Source of the DNA: Sediminibacterium magnilacihabitans
GTDB lineage: Bacteria > Bacteroidota > Bacteroidia > Chitinophagales > Chitinophagaceae
Reading direction: 5' to 3'
NCBI GenBank assembly: GCA_002973575.1
Contig: PVEQ01000003.1
Location: 62,001-126,000, forward strand
Length of the DNA stretch: 64,000 bases
Under the pieces are notes generated by a model, which searched no databases, was not told the DNA's origin, and worked only from the letters and a program-made list of their open reading frames with translations. A program made the position numbers and the translations under genes. This document shows, piece after piece, positions 45,516-54,399 of the stretch. Numbering within the stretch: position 1 is the first letter of the stretch; each line of letters starts with the position of its first letter.

Positions 45516-46130
45516 ATGACTCCAAAAGTATACCGGCTCATTGTTGCTATTTTAGCAATAGCAATCGGACTCTACCCTTCTACGTATCTTTTTGTGCATC
45601 AAAAATTTGGATTATTACTATCCAAAAGTGACACCACACTCCATAACGTTTTTTGGAATATTGGTTTTTATACGCACATCAGCTCAGGGGCGCTTGCTCT
45701 ATTGATTGGTTGGATGCAATTCAATCCCAGACTGCGGGAAAACAGGCTGATGTTACATAGAAATGTTGGTAAAGTCTATATTATAGCTGCTTGTTTGAGT
45801 GCATTAGCAGCTGTGTACATCGCATTATATGCCAATGGTGGAATAATAGCTTCGTTGGGATTTATCAGTTTAGGAGTCATCTGGTTCTACACTACTTTGA
45901 GGGCTTACTTTGCTATAAGAAACTTGCAGATTATTGAGCACCAAAAAATGATGACATATAGTTATGCTGCTTGTTTTGCAGCGGTAACATTAAGAATATA
46001 CCTTCCTTTGTTAACGATGTTATTCAACGACTTTATCAAGGCTTATTTAATTGTAGCATGGCTTTGTTGGATACCCAATATGATCGTTGCCTATTTTTTA
46101 ACCAGGCGGTTGAAAACTAATAGGGGTTAA
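45516..46130 (+). CDS. DUF2306 membrane protein
   Basis: A 204-residue integral membrane protein with about six hydrophobic helices. Motifs of the DUF2306 family: YTHISSGALALLIGWMQF, LHRNVGKVYIIAA, and EHQKMMTYSYAACFAAVTLRI with conserved His residues in the membrane helices, which suggests heme or metal binding. Function unknown. Confidence 0.85.
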   Translation: MTPKVYRLIVAILAIAIGLYPSTYLFVHQKFGLLLSKSDTTLHNVFWNIGFYTHISSGALALLIGWMQFNPRLRENRLMLHRNVGKVYIIAACLSALAAVYIALYANGGIIASLGFISLGVIWFYTTLRAYFAIRNLQIIEHQKMMTYSYAACFAAVTLRIYLPLLTMLFNDFIKAYLIVAWLCWIPNMIVAYFLTRRLKTNRG

Positions 46131-46175
46131 ACTAAAAATCCGCTTAACTGAACACAGTAAGCGGATTTTTAGTTT
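46129..46175. terminator. Bidirectional terminator between convergent genes
   Basis: AAACTAAAAATCCGCTTA (46129-46146) and its perfect 18-bp complement (46158-46175), with an 11-nt loop. T-rich on the 3' side in both directions; it lies between the convergent DUF2306 and M28 genes and overlaps the last bases of the former. Confidence 0.9.
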
Positions 46176-46180
46176 CAAAT

Positions 46181-48418
46181 TTATTCAGCGCCATTCGCTG
46201 CTGCATTCAACCAAGTGGCAAAAGTCTTTATGACGTTTGCATCAATATCGATCTGCTCCTGCGCCTCTTTCCAATTACGTTGCTCAATACCTTCACGGAT
46301 GCCGGGCAATGTTTTAACACCATAGCCGGTATAAAAACCCGGCGCATAAATGGCATGACGGTACCAGCCTCTGCGGGGAAGTCCTTTTTCCATCAGCAAT
46401 TGCTGTTCGGCCTGGTAGAGCCGGCGATTCAGTTTATTTTGCTGCTCTTTGGTAAGTCCGCCTTTTGTAATCAAAGTCTCCAGTTGTTTACTGGCATTCT
46501 CCAGGCCGGTCATCGCATTCTGTAACGCTGCAAAATTCAAGAACGGCACTTCATCTTTTGCGGCAGGAGGCAATTCTTTGTGCAGCGGGTCGGCTGCATA
46601 GGCATATTGTTTTTCTTTCAGCAGTTGATTTTCCACTTCAGTGGTCTCGCGCGACTGGTCGGCAAGCGCAATCACTTCCTTCACATAGGTTCCAATGTTT
46701 TTATAAAGTGTGGTAAAATCGAAAGGCAATATATCGGCATCGGCCATGCGCAATGTGCTACGGCCTGCAGTTTTAGCAAGGGCTACACCATATTCGAAAC
46801 TGGAGTCTTTGAAGCGCCGGTAGTTGTCATAAGAATCATATACAGAATGGTATTCACCGCCGGCATCTTCACCACCATAGCCAAGGTTGAGTGAAGGAAT
46901 GCCCAGATGTTGGATAAAAGGACTGTAATCTGAACCGGAACCCAGTGCGCCCAATGCAATTGTTTTTTTCGCCAGCAGCTCTTTTTTGCTTTTGATGTTA
47001 TTGCCGGCGCTGATGATATCAAATGCCCGCCTTCTTTCCAGTACACTGATGCCTGTTTGCGGATCGCGGACATCCGCGGCAATTTCGTTCATCCAGGGCT
47101 CCAATGCATGCGAGCCTTCTGCAAAAAGAAATCCACGGCCATTACCGTCTGAATTGATGTACAATACGAGTTTCTGTTGAAGTTCTGCTGCATGCTCTTC
47201 GGCCCATTCGGTAGAACCGAGCAGACTGGGCTCTTCCCCATCCCAGGCGCCATATACGATGGTACGTTTAGGACGCCAGCCCGTTTTTGCCAGCTCGCCG
47301 ATGGCCCTTGCTTCTTCCATCATAGCTGCCTGTCCGCTTATAGGATCTTCTGCCCCATTAACCCACGCATCATGGTGGTTGCCGCGCATCACCCACTCAT
47401 CGGGCAATTCACTGCCCTTCATCACAGCGATCACATCGTGTATAGGTTTGATATCCCAGTTGAAAGCTAATTTAAGGTGTACTGTTGTATTACCGGGTCC
47501 TACATGATAAGTAAAAGGAAGGCCACCGCGCCATTCTTCCGGTGCTACCGGTCCTTCAAGCGATTGCAGCAACGGAGCTGCGTCGTGGTAGCTGATGGGC
47601 AATACAGGTATCTTTAAAAGATTGCCGGCAGCGCTTCGATCCAGTCTTTTAGCGTCTTTGGTAGCGCCTGTTCCGGGTGTCAGAGGATCGCCCGGATAAA
47701 CAGGCATGTCCATCACCGATCCGCGTTGCGCTCCATATTCATTCCTGAATGCGCCTTTAGGATACACATCTCCCTGGTAATAGCCATCATCTTTCGGATC
47801 GGAATAAATGATACATCCGATAGCGCCGTGTTCCTGGGCCACTTTCGGTTTAATGCCACGCCAGGACCGGCCATATTTTGCAATCACGATTTTCCCTTTC
47901 ACATCTATACCCATTCGCTCCAGTCGCTCGTAATCGGCAGGAACACCATAGTTCACAAATACCAGCTTACCGGTTACATCTCCATCGGCGCTGAAAGCAT
48001 TATAGACAGGTAATTGCTCTGCTGTTTGTCCCGATGTAGCATCTTCTTTCAACGGCGGCTCCGCTAATACAGCCTTGTATTTAACAGGACCGGTCATTTC
48101 CAGCAATCTTTCTTTGGGTGTAGGAAACAGCACATAAAATGTCTCAACATGCGCATCGAAACCGCAGTTTTTAAAATGGTTTAAGATGTACTGGGTCACG
48201 GCCTCACCTCCGGGCGATCCTACATGGTGCGGTCTTGCAGAAAGATCTTTGATATAACGATCTACATTTTTGGCCAACAGGTAGCTGTCGAACTGTTGTT
48301 CAGCGGCTACCTGTTTTGATGAAGCGGTTGCGCTGAAACCTGTCAATGGTTTGTTTTGAGCTGAACCCAATAAACCCGTGTTGAGCAACAATAAGGGCAG
48401 GAATAATTTTTTTCTCAT
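46181..48418 (-). CDS. M28 zinc peptidase, glutamate carboxypeptidase II-like
   Basis: A 745-residue secreted peptidase with a signal peptide (LPLLLLNTGLLGSAQ). Layout as in PSMA/GCPII: protease-associated domain (about 100-330), M28 catalytic domain (about 330-570) and a transferrin-receptor dimerisation domain at the C-terminus. Zinc ligands are visible: GNHHDAWVNGAEDP (His, bridging Asp), WDGEEPSLLGSTEW (catalytic Glu and ligand Glu), and the final His in GEYHSVYDSY. It removes C-terminal residues, typically acidic, from peptides in the periplasm or outside. Convergent with the DUF2306 gene. Confidence 0.93.
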   Translation of the reverse strand: MRKKLFLPLLLLNTGLLGSAQNKPLTGFSATASSKQVAAEQQFDSYLLAKNVDRYIKDLSARPHHVGSPGGEAVTQYILNHFKNCGFDAHVETFYVLFPTPKERLLEMTGPVKYKAVLAEPPLKEDATSGQTAEQLPVYNAFSADGDVTGKLVFVNYGVPADYERLERMGIDVKGKIVIAKYGRSWRGIKPKVAQEHGAIGCIIYSDPKDDGYYQGDVYPKGAFRNEYGAQRGSVMDMPVYPGDPLTPGTGATKDAKRLDRSAAGNLLKIPVLPISYHDAAPLLQSLEGPVAPEEWRGGLPFTYHVGPGNTTVHLKLAFNWDIKPIHDVIAVMKGSELPDEWVMRGNHHDAWVNGAEDPISGQAAMMEEARAIGELAKTGWRPKRTIVYGAWDGEEPSLLGSTEWAEEHAAELQQKLVLYINSDGNGRGFLFAEGSHALEPWMNEIAADVRDPQTGISVLERRRAFDIISAGNNIKSKKELLAKKTIALGALGSGSDYSPFIQHLGIPSLNLGYGGEDAGGEYHSVYDSYDNYRRFKDSSFEYGVALAKTAGRSTLRMADADILPFDFTTLYKNIGTYVKEVIALADQSRETTEVENQLLKEKQYAYAADPLHKELPPAAKDEVPFLNFAALQNAMTGLENASKQLETLITKGGLTKEQQNKLNRRLYQAEQQLLMEKGLPRRGWYRHAIYAPGFYTGYGVKTLPGIREGIEQRNWKEAQEQIDIDANVIKTFATWLNAAANGAE

Positions 48419-48526
48419 GTCTTAAATCGATTATGATTAATATAGATTGGCATCTTTCAGTACCAGGTCTTGTATCTTCGCTTAAACGGTAATACCTCAA
48501 CCGGACACTGGAAGCCATTTCATTTT

Positions 48527-49615
48527 ATGAAGAAAAGATATCTTATTTTGAATATACTGTTCCTGTTTTTTTCCTGGCACAGCTTTGCCCAGGCAAAAAA
48601 ATGGAAGACCGGGATATTAAGAGATGAATTCATCTATCAAAAAGCCTCATTTCCGCAATGCCATGCCGCTACGATTGCTGAAACGAAAGAGGGATTGATT
48701 GCAGCATGGTTTGGCGGCAGTTATGAAGGCAGTAATGATGTATGTATTTATACCAGCAGGATGGAAAATGATCGTTGGACAGATCCTGTGCAGGTTGCGG
48801 ATGGTGTGATCAATGATACGCTCCGTTATGCTTGTTATAATCCGGTATTGTGCCAGATACCGGATGGTGAATTGTTGCTGTTTTACAAAATAGGTCCTAA
48901 TGTAGCAGGATGGACGGGTTGGATGATCCGCTCAAAAGACAATGGCCGCACCTGGAGCAAACGCGAGCCCTTACCCAATGGGTACCTGGGACCGATCAAA
49001 AATAAGCCTGTAGAGGTAGCGGGAACCTTGATTTGTCCTTCCAGTACAGAGAAAAACGGATGGAAAGCCCATTTTGAATACACCCATGATATGGGAAAGA
49101 CATGGGCAAAGTCGCCCGATATCAACGACGGCAAAACCCTGTCGGCCATTCAGCCAAGCGTATTGCAATATAAAGACGGAAGCCTGCAGGTTTTATGCAG
49201 AAGTCAAAATACTACCATTAACCAATCGTGGAGTTATGACAACGGAAGAACATGGAGCAACATGACAGCAACGGAGCTACCCAACAACAATTCAGGAACA
49301 GATGCGGTCTCGCTAAAGGATGGCAGGCAGCTATTGGTGTATAACCACGTAAAGCCACCGGAAACCGCATCTGAAGGCAGGGGCGTAAGAACGCCTTTGA
49401 ATGTAGCGGTATCAAAAAACGGGGAACAATGGTACGCAACGTTGGTGCTGGAAGATTCCCCAGTCAGTGAGTATTCTTATCCATCTGTTATTCAATCGCA
49501 AGATGGAATGGTGCATATTGTATACACCTGGAGGCGTGAAAAAATAAAATACGTAAAGATCGATCCTTCTCAACTCAAAATCCAAAAAATCAAGAAGGGG
49601 CAATGGCCGGATTAA
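48527..49615 (+). CDS. Sialidase-family (BNR/Asp-box) secreted protein
   Basis: A 362-residue beta-propeller protein with signal peptide (LILNILFLFFSWHSFAQ). At least three Asp boxes are visible (SKDNGRTWSKRE, THDMGKTWAKS, SYDNGRTWSNM), the hallmark of sialidase-like propellers. The first blade has CHAATIAETKEGLIAAWFGGSYEG, partly quoted. The RIP motif of true neuraminidases is not evident, so the substrate may be another sugar. The ATG at 48527 starts the signal peptide; an in-frame ATG at 48470 would add 19 non-signal residues. Confidence 0.82.
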   Translation: MKKRYLILNILFLFFSWHSFAQAKKWKTGILRDEFIYQKASFPQCHAATIAETKEGLIAAWFGGSYEGSNDVCIYTSRMENDRWTDPVQVADGVINDTLRYACYNPVLCQIPDGELLLFYKIGPNVAGWTGWMIRSKDNGRTWSKREPLPNGYLGPIKNKPVEVAGTLICPSSTEKNGWKAHFEYTHDMGKTWAKSPDINDGKTLSAIQPSVLQYKDGSLQVLCRSQNTTINQSWSYDNGRTWSNMTATELPNNNSGTDAVSLKDGRQLLVYNHVKPPETASEGRGVRTPLNVAVSKNGEQWYATLVLEDSPVSEYSYPSVIQSQDGMVHIVYTWRREKIKYVKIDPSQLKIQKIKKGQWPD

Positions 49616-49676
49616 CTGTTACAGGTGGCAATTGACTATATTTTTGTTATCTTGTATATCCCTAAAATTCAAAACC

Positions 49677-50123
49677 ATGTCTACCCAGGATTTCACCACT
49701 ACCCTGGTGGTTGATCAGACTCCCCGGGAAGTATTCAATGCCATCAATAATGTTCGTGGATGGTGGTCCGGACAAATTGAAGGCCCTACACATGAACTTA
49801 ATGATGAATTCAGTTATCGATACAAAGACTTTCATTACAGCAAGCACAAGCTGATCGAAGTTGTTCCCGATAAAAAAATCGTTTGGTTGATTACGGACAG
49901 CAACCTGAATTCTTTTACAGATAAAAACGAGTGGAACGGCACAAAGATCAGCTTCGAGATCACAGAAAAAGATGGCAAAACGTATGTCCGGTTTACTCAC
50001 TGGGGCTTAGTTCCGCAGATTGAATGTTTCGGTGCTTGTTCTAATGCATGGACTGGTTATATTACTCAAAGTTTACGCGATCTGATCGTTACAGGTAGAG
50101 GATGGCCTGCACAGCATGCATGA
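49677..50123 (+). CDS. SRPBCC/AHSA1-domain protein
   Basis: A 148-residue START-like domain protein. Motifs: TTTLVVDQTPREVFNAINNV, GWWSGQIEGPTH, FSYRYKDFHYSKHKLIEV, and VRFTHWGLVP. It probably binds a hydrophobic ligand; function unknown. The ATG at 49677 fits the family; an earlier in-frame start (49632) adds a non-conserved stretch. Its last 60 bases belong to the left arm of the inverted duplication at 50064, and a second copy of the ending lies in the right arm, in which the final residues differ at one position. Confidence 0.85.
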   Translation: MSTQDFTTTLVVDQTPREVFNAINNVRGWWSGQIEGPTHELNDEFSYRYKDFHYSKHKLIEVVPDKKIVWLITDSNLNSFTDKNEWNGTKISFEITEKDGKTYVRFTHWGLVPQIECFGACSNAWTGYITQSLRDLIVTGRGWPAQHA

Positions 50124-50266
50124 TCAAATTCATTTTTAATGCTTCTCTACACATGAATGCACAACCATCACCAGCAGGTTATTGCCATAGAGTTACAGGC
50201 ACATGGCCACACACCAGATATTGACCGTTCCCTGAGTTTTGAACAGGACGCGGATGATGAGGCAGC
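50064..50266 (+). repeat. Left arm of a 203-bp inverted duplication
   Basis: Complementary to 50666-50868 with 5 mismatches over 203 bp. It contains the 3' end of the SRPBCC gene followed by an internal fragment of an alpha/beta hydrolase in the same direction (ALA-type sequence VIAIELQAHGHTPDID), then ends abruptly. The 399 bp between the arms are unique hydrolase sequence. Confidence 0.9.
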
Positions 50267-50775
50267 GTGCGCGACAATTCCAATGCGTGTTCGGGTAACA
50301 CCACATCCTTATCACCATTGATGACCAATGCGGGCGCTGTTATGGATTTAATATCGGCATCACTGATGTCTTTGAATGCCATCATCCGGGCAACATCGCG
50401 GTTGAACATGGCTTGCAGCCCTTTGGTGTTACCGGGATTGGCTTTCAAGTAAGCATCCTGCAAAGGCTGCGGCATGTTGGCAAGTGTTGCATTGGGGAAA
50501 CCTTCAAAAAAACCGGGCGGCATACCGCTTCGTTTGTATGTTGTAGAAGCCAGTACCAGCTTATGCACCAACGCCGGATGACGGATGGCAATCTGCAGAC
50601 AGGTGGTTCCGCCGTTGCTGAAACCCATGAAATCCGCTTTCTCAACATGCAATTGATGCAGCAATGCTGCCACATCATCCGCGTCCTGTTCAAAACTCAA
50701 GGGACGGTCAATATCTGGTGTATGGCCATGTGCCTGTAACTCTATGGCAATAACCTGCTGGTGATGGTTGTGCAT
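50179..50775 (-). pseudogene. Truncated alpha/beta hydrolase between inverted repeats
   Basis: An open frame of 198 codons encodes the middle of an alpha/beta hydrolase. It keeps the nucleophile elbow GFSNGG, ADFMG before it, and the acid-residue strand ALVINGDKDVVLP, but both ends are lost. The N-terminal oxyanion-hole region is replaced by sequence that joins the SRPBCC 3' end, and the C-terminus runs into the left arm in the wrong orientation (after LELSRTLPHH), so the catalytic His segment (usually GHGEYL-like) is missing. Not expected to be active. Confidence 0.8.
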
Positions 50776-50868
50776 TCATGTGTAGAGAAGCATTAAAAAT
50801 GAATTTGATCATGCATGCTGTGCAGGCCATCCTTTACCTGTAACGATCAGATCGCGTAAACTTTGAGT
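50666..50868 (-). repeat. Right arm of a 203-bp inverted duplication
   Basis: Reverse complement of 50064-50266 with 5 mismatches (about 97.5% identity). On the minus strand it holds another copy of the SRPBCC ending (QSLRDLIVTGKGWPAQHA) fused at the same junction to the hydrolase fragment, which continues into the central unique segment. Confidence 0.9.
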
Positions 50869-51413
50869 GCAACCAGTACCATGGCCGATTACAACAAATC
50901 CAGGATCACTACCGATTTCAACCAGGTAAGGATGTTCACCAATACACCCTGGGGCTCCAGCTTCTGCGCATTCGTGCTGGATGCAGCAGCCACTTTTGGT
51001 AAAGGCGGAACGGTTTCGTTTTCATATACCCGCGGAAAAGCTACCGGTACAGCAATGAAGACCTGAAACATAAATTGGTGTTGGTAGCGCTTACACCACT
51101 TATTATGGATTTACAGTAAGTTCTTCCATGACTTATTACCAGGGCGATCGTTTCTCTGCCCTGGTTAATACCGATGTGAACGGAGGTGGCAATACGAATG
51201 CCCTGGCGTTTTATGTGGAATATGAGCATCGCTAAAAGTATCAGCATCGATAAAAAGCAAAAGCTTAATTTCAGGGCAGATATCTTTAACGTGCTCAACC
51301 TGTTGAATCACGAATGGAGTGGATACAGATCGGTGATCAATACCAATGCCGGTACCCTTTTCAAAAATACCGTTCCTTATACCATTCAATTGGGTGTGCG
51401 CTACAATTTCTAA
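50869..51413 (+). pseudogene. Degraded C-terminal remnant of a TonB-dependent receptor
   Basis: Three pieces in different frames resemble the end of an Oar-like TonB-dependent outer-membrane receptor. These are ITTDFNQVRMFTNTPWGSSFCA (parts), then FTVSSSMTYYQGDRFSALVNTDVNGGG, and finally KSISIDKKQKLNFRADIFNVLNLLNHEW ending GVRYNF, here only partly quoted. Frameshifts separate them and the plug and most of the barrel are absent. The terminal beta-strand is well preserved. The gene's upstream part has been lost at the inverted duplication. Confidence 0.8.
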
Positions 51414-51417
51414 GGTT

Positions 51418-52203
51418 ATGTTGAAACAACTGATCGTTATCTTCTTATTATGCAGCAGTGCTGGGTTGGCAACAGCCCAGCCTGCTGTTTATACTACGGC
51501 CAATGCGCATTCGCACAACGATTATGAGCAACACCATCCTTTCTGGGAAGCTTACCAGCATGGGTTTGGCAGCATTGAAGCAGATATTTTTCTGTTGGAT
51601 GGCGAGCCGGAGTTAGTGGTGGCACACAGCATAGAAGAGATCACCATCAAAAAAAGAAGACTGGATTCTCTTTACCTGCTCCCTCTCGTACAGTGCATCC
51701 GCAAACACAGCGGCTATCCCTTTGCCGATACAACCAGGAAACTGCAATTGCTCATTGATATCAAAACCACGGCAGCCCCTGCTTTGCAAAAGCTGGTTGA
51801 AACATTGGAGCGGTACCCCGAGTTAACGCATAACCCCTTGGTATGTTTTTCTATCTCTGGTAACCGGCCTGCATCGGATTCTTTCCGGTTGTATCCTTCC
51901 TATATTGTATTCGATGCCGAGTTGAAAAAAGATTACGATGGACAGGCATTGCAGAAAGTGAACCTGATGAGCGCCGATCTGAAAAACTATACTGCCTGGA
52001 AAGGCATAGGGCCGCTGCCTGCACAAGACAGTATCGTATTGAGCACCGTTATCCACAAAGCACACGCATTGAATAAGCCGGTACGTTTCTGGGGAGCGCC
52101 CGATACATTGAATGCCTGGAAAATATTGATGCGTATGGGGGTTGACTACATCAATACCGATCATATTGCGGCATTGTCGGAAGCGCTGAAAAAGCGGTTA
52201 TGA
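51418..52203 (+). CDS. PLC/GDPD-like phosphodiesterase family protein
   Basis: A 261-residue secreted protein with a signal peptide (LIVIFLLCSSAGLATAQ). The N-terminus of the mature part, AHSHNDYEQHHPFWEAY, and GSIEADIFLLDG carry the His/Asn/Glu/Asp metal and catalytic residues of TIM-barrel phosphatidylinositol PLC / glycerophosphodiesterase-like enzymes. The barrel closes with GVDYINTDHIAALSEAL. It probably hydrolyses a phosphodiester; substrate unknown. The ATG at 51418 immediately follows the pseudogene's stop. Its last six bases overlap the convergent mutS2 stop. Confidence 0.82.
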   Translation: MLKQLIVIFLLCSSAGLATAQPAVYTTANAHSHNDYEQHHPFWEAYQHGFGSIEADIFLLDGEPELVVAHSIEEITIKKRRLDSLYLLPLVQCIRKHSGYPFADTTRKLQLLIDIKTTAAPALQKLVETLERYPELTHNPLVCFSISGNRPASDSFRLYPSYIVFDAELKKDYDGQALQKVNLMSADLKNYTAWKGIGPLPAQDSIVLSTVIHKAHALNKPVRFWGAPDTLNAWKILMRMGVDYINTDHIAALSEALKKRL

Positions 52204-54312
52204 TTTTTTTTCTTCGTCGGGCAATTTCTCTACCGATACCAGGTCTGACAAGTCTACGTTCATAGGTAATACGCCAATCTGAACAATGGCGCGCTTACCA
52301 CGTATTTCCTTGACTTCACCCACCTGGTAGTTTTTCTTCAGTTTTACGAGGGAGCCAACGGAAATATGCTGCGTGAGTTCTTTGTATTTCTGGTCTACTT
52401 TTTTCGCCAGCTTATTCACCACAATTTCTTCTTTTCGTTTGAACAACAGGTTTTGGAGGTTCTTGATCACCTCGTTCTTGTTCTCCGATTTTTTCCAGTC
52501 GAGTACAATTTGTTTGAGCTTTCGCTCCATGTCTTTCAGGTAGGCCAGTCGTTCTTCGGTGATGCGGTTCTGGTTCTTCAATAATTCTACCTGCTGCCGG
52601 TGGCGTTCTTTATCCATCACCAGTTCCATTTCTTTTTTCAGGCGCTCATTTTCTTTCAGCAGCTTCTGCAGTTGTTTTTTCTCTTTGTCTAATTCCTGCA
52701 AATCCTGCTCTGTCCTGTTGAGCAACCTGTCCAGCTTGAAATGATCTTCTTCTACCAGTTTCCTGGCTTTGCTAATGAGGTGCTGCGGCAATCCGATGCG
52801 TTCTGCAATGGCAAAAGTATAAGAGCTGCCCGGCTTGCCCACCACCAGTTTATACAAGGGCTGGAGATTTACTTCATCGAATTGCATGGCGCCGTTGATG
52901 ATGCCCTGGGTATGGTTGGCCATCACTTTCAGGTTCAGGTAATGGGTAGTTACAATACCGAATGCGTGCCTGCGTGATAATTCTTCCATGATCACTTCTG
53001 CAAAAGCGCCCCCGAGATTGGGATCACTGCCACTGCCCAACTCGTCGATGAAGAAAAGTGTTTTGCCGTTGGCTGTTTCAATGAAATATTTCATGTGCAG
53101 CAGGTGGCTGGAATAGGTACTCAGCTCGAATTCCAGGTTCTGCGTATCACCAATATGGATGAACAGTTGTTTGAAAATACCCATCTCCGAAGTAGGATGC
53201 ACCGGCACCAGCAGGCCGCTCTGCAGCATCAATTGGTTCAGGCCCAGGGTTTTCATGGCAACGGTTTTACCGCCGGCATTGGGACCACTGATGACCAGTA
53301 TCCGGTTGCGCTCATCGAGGGTGAGAGTGAGCGGGATGGTAGATTTTTTCGATGATTTGTTGTACAGCAACAACAGCGGATGATAGGCGTTGATCAGGTG
53401 TACCTGCGCTTTATCGGACAGGTTGGGAAGTTCACCGTTCATATCCAGCGCCAGTTTGGCTTTGGCGCGAATGAAGTCGAATTCACCCGCAATGAACAGG
53501 TACTGCTGTAACAATGGTGCATGAACGGATAAAGCAGCCGTCAGTGCACGTAATATTCTCTGGATCTCTCGGCCTTCTTCGTGTTCCAGCGCAAAGACCT
53601 CGTTATTCAGTTCAATGGTTTCTTCGGGTTCAATGAATGCCGTTTTCCGGCTGTCGCTTTCGCCATGAAGAATACCTTTTACCTGACGCTTGTGTTCAGA
53701 AAAAACAGCTACCACCCTCCTGCCGTTGCTGAAGCTTTCATCGATATCGGCCGTATAGCCTGCTTTAGCCAGTTTGCCGATCACTTTTTCGAATACCCGG
53801 CGCAGTTCATTGCGTTTGCGGTAAAGGCTCATACGGATATGTTGCAATTCCGGGGAGGCGGTGTCCAGTACATTGCCATTTTCATCCAGCACTTCGTCGA
53901 TCTTCTCCACGATCTGTTTTTCGTAGTGGGTACCGGCAATGACAGCTGCCATAGAGGGGAAAGCCAGCCTTCGCTCCGAATCAAACCAACGAAAGATAGA
54001 GGCGGTGTTCTCACAGAGTTTGCGGATATGCACCCATTGCTCGGCATTGAGCGTAGCGCCCGGAATGCCCAATAACTTGAGATCCTTGGCAATAGGCAAT
54101 GTAAAATCATTGGGGAAATACTGGCTTTGAAGGAAAAGCTGTTTGTATTCAAAGCTTTGTCTCAGCTCCAGCTCAATATATTCTTTACGTGTATGTATGC
54201 GAAGATGGGAAGCTTTTTGCTGTGCATATACTGTTTTACAATGAGCTTCCAGCAAAGACCTGACTTTATCAAATTCCAGCTGAACCAGCGCAGAATCGGG
54301 ATACAAACGCAT
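52198..54312 (-). CDS. mutS2: MutS2-family ATPase without Smr domain
   Basis: A 704-residue MutS2 homologue. It has the MutS core and clamp, Walker A in ISGPNAGGKTVAMKT, Walker B in LFFIDELGSGSDPNLG, and the GIVTTHYLNLKVMA segment. A long Lys/Glu-rich coiled coil (about 520-620) follows, then a KOW-like beta domain (ISVGSLVKLKKNYQVGEVKE, partly quoted). The C-terminal Smr endonuclease domain of typical MutS2 (about 780 residues) is absent, and the frame ends naturally. MutS2 acts in recombination control and ribosome collision rescue; without Smr a nuclease step is unlikely. Confidence 0.9.
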   Translation of the reverse strand: MRLYPDSALVQLEFDKVRSLLEAHCKTVYAQQKASHLRIHTRKEYIELELRQSFEYKQLFLQSQYFPNDFTLPIAKDLKLLGIPGATLNAEQWVHIRKLCENTASIFRWFDSERRLAFPSMAAVIAGTHYEKQIVEKIDEVLDENGNVLDTASPELQHIRMSLYRKRNELRRVFEKVIGKLAKAGYTADIDESFSNGRRVVAVFSEHKRQVKGILHGESDSRKTAFIEPEETIELNNEVFALEHEEGREIQRILRALTAALSVHAPLLQQYLFIAGEFDFIRAKAKLALDMNGELPNLSDKAQVHLINAYHPLLLLYNKSSKKSTIPLTLTLDERNRILVISGPNAGGKTVAMKTLGLNQLMLQSGLLVPVHPTSEMGIFKQLFIHIGDTQNLEFELSTYSSHLLHMKYFIETANGKTLFFIDELGSGSDPNLGGAFAEVIMEELSRRHAFGIVTTHYLNLKVMANHTQGIINGAMQFDEVNLQPLYKLVVGKPGSSYTFAIAERIGLPQHLISKARKLVEEDHFKLDRLLNRTEQDLQELDKEKKQLQKLLKENERLKKEMELVMDKERHRQQVELLKNQNRITEERLAYLKDMERKLKQIVLDWKKSENKNEVIKNLQNLLFKRKEEIVVNKLAKKVDQKYKELTQHISVGSLVKLKKNYQVGEVKEIRGKRAIVQIGVLPMNVDLSDLVSVEKLPDEEKKS

Positions 54313-54336
54313 GTAAGGTAACTTGTTTTACAAGGG

Positions 54337-54344
54337 CAAAGGTA
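54337..54344 (-). promoter_or_regulatory. -7 promoter element of mutS2
   Basis: Minus strand TACCTTTG is an exact TAnnTTTG match, 24 nt before the start codon at 54312. Confidence 0.45.
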
Positions 54345-54399
54345 ATGGGAAGTCGAAGGTTTAAATCCGTAATTTTAACTATCCATAAAAAAACAGGAC

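Noticed and set aside
50064..50868. Inverted repeats as ends of an insertion sequence
   Set aside because: The arms hold coding fragments of an SRPBCC gene and a hydrolase, the centre has no transposase, and no target-site duplication is seen.
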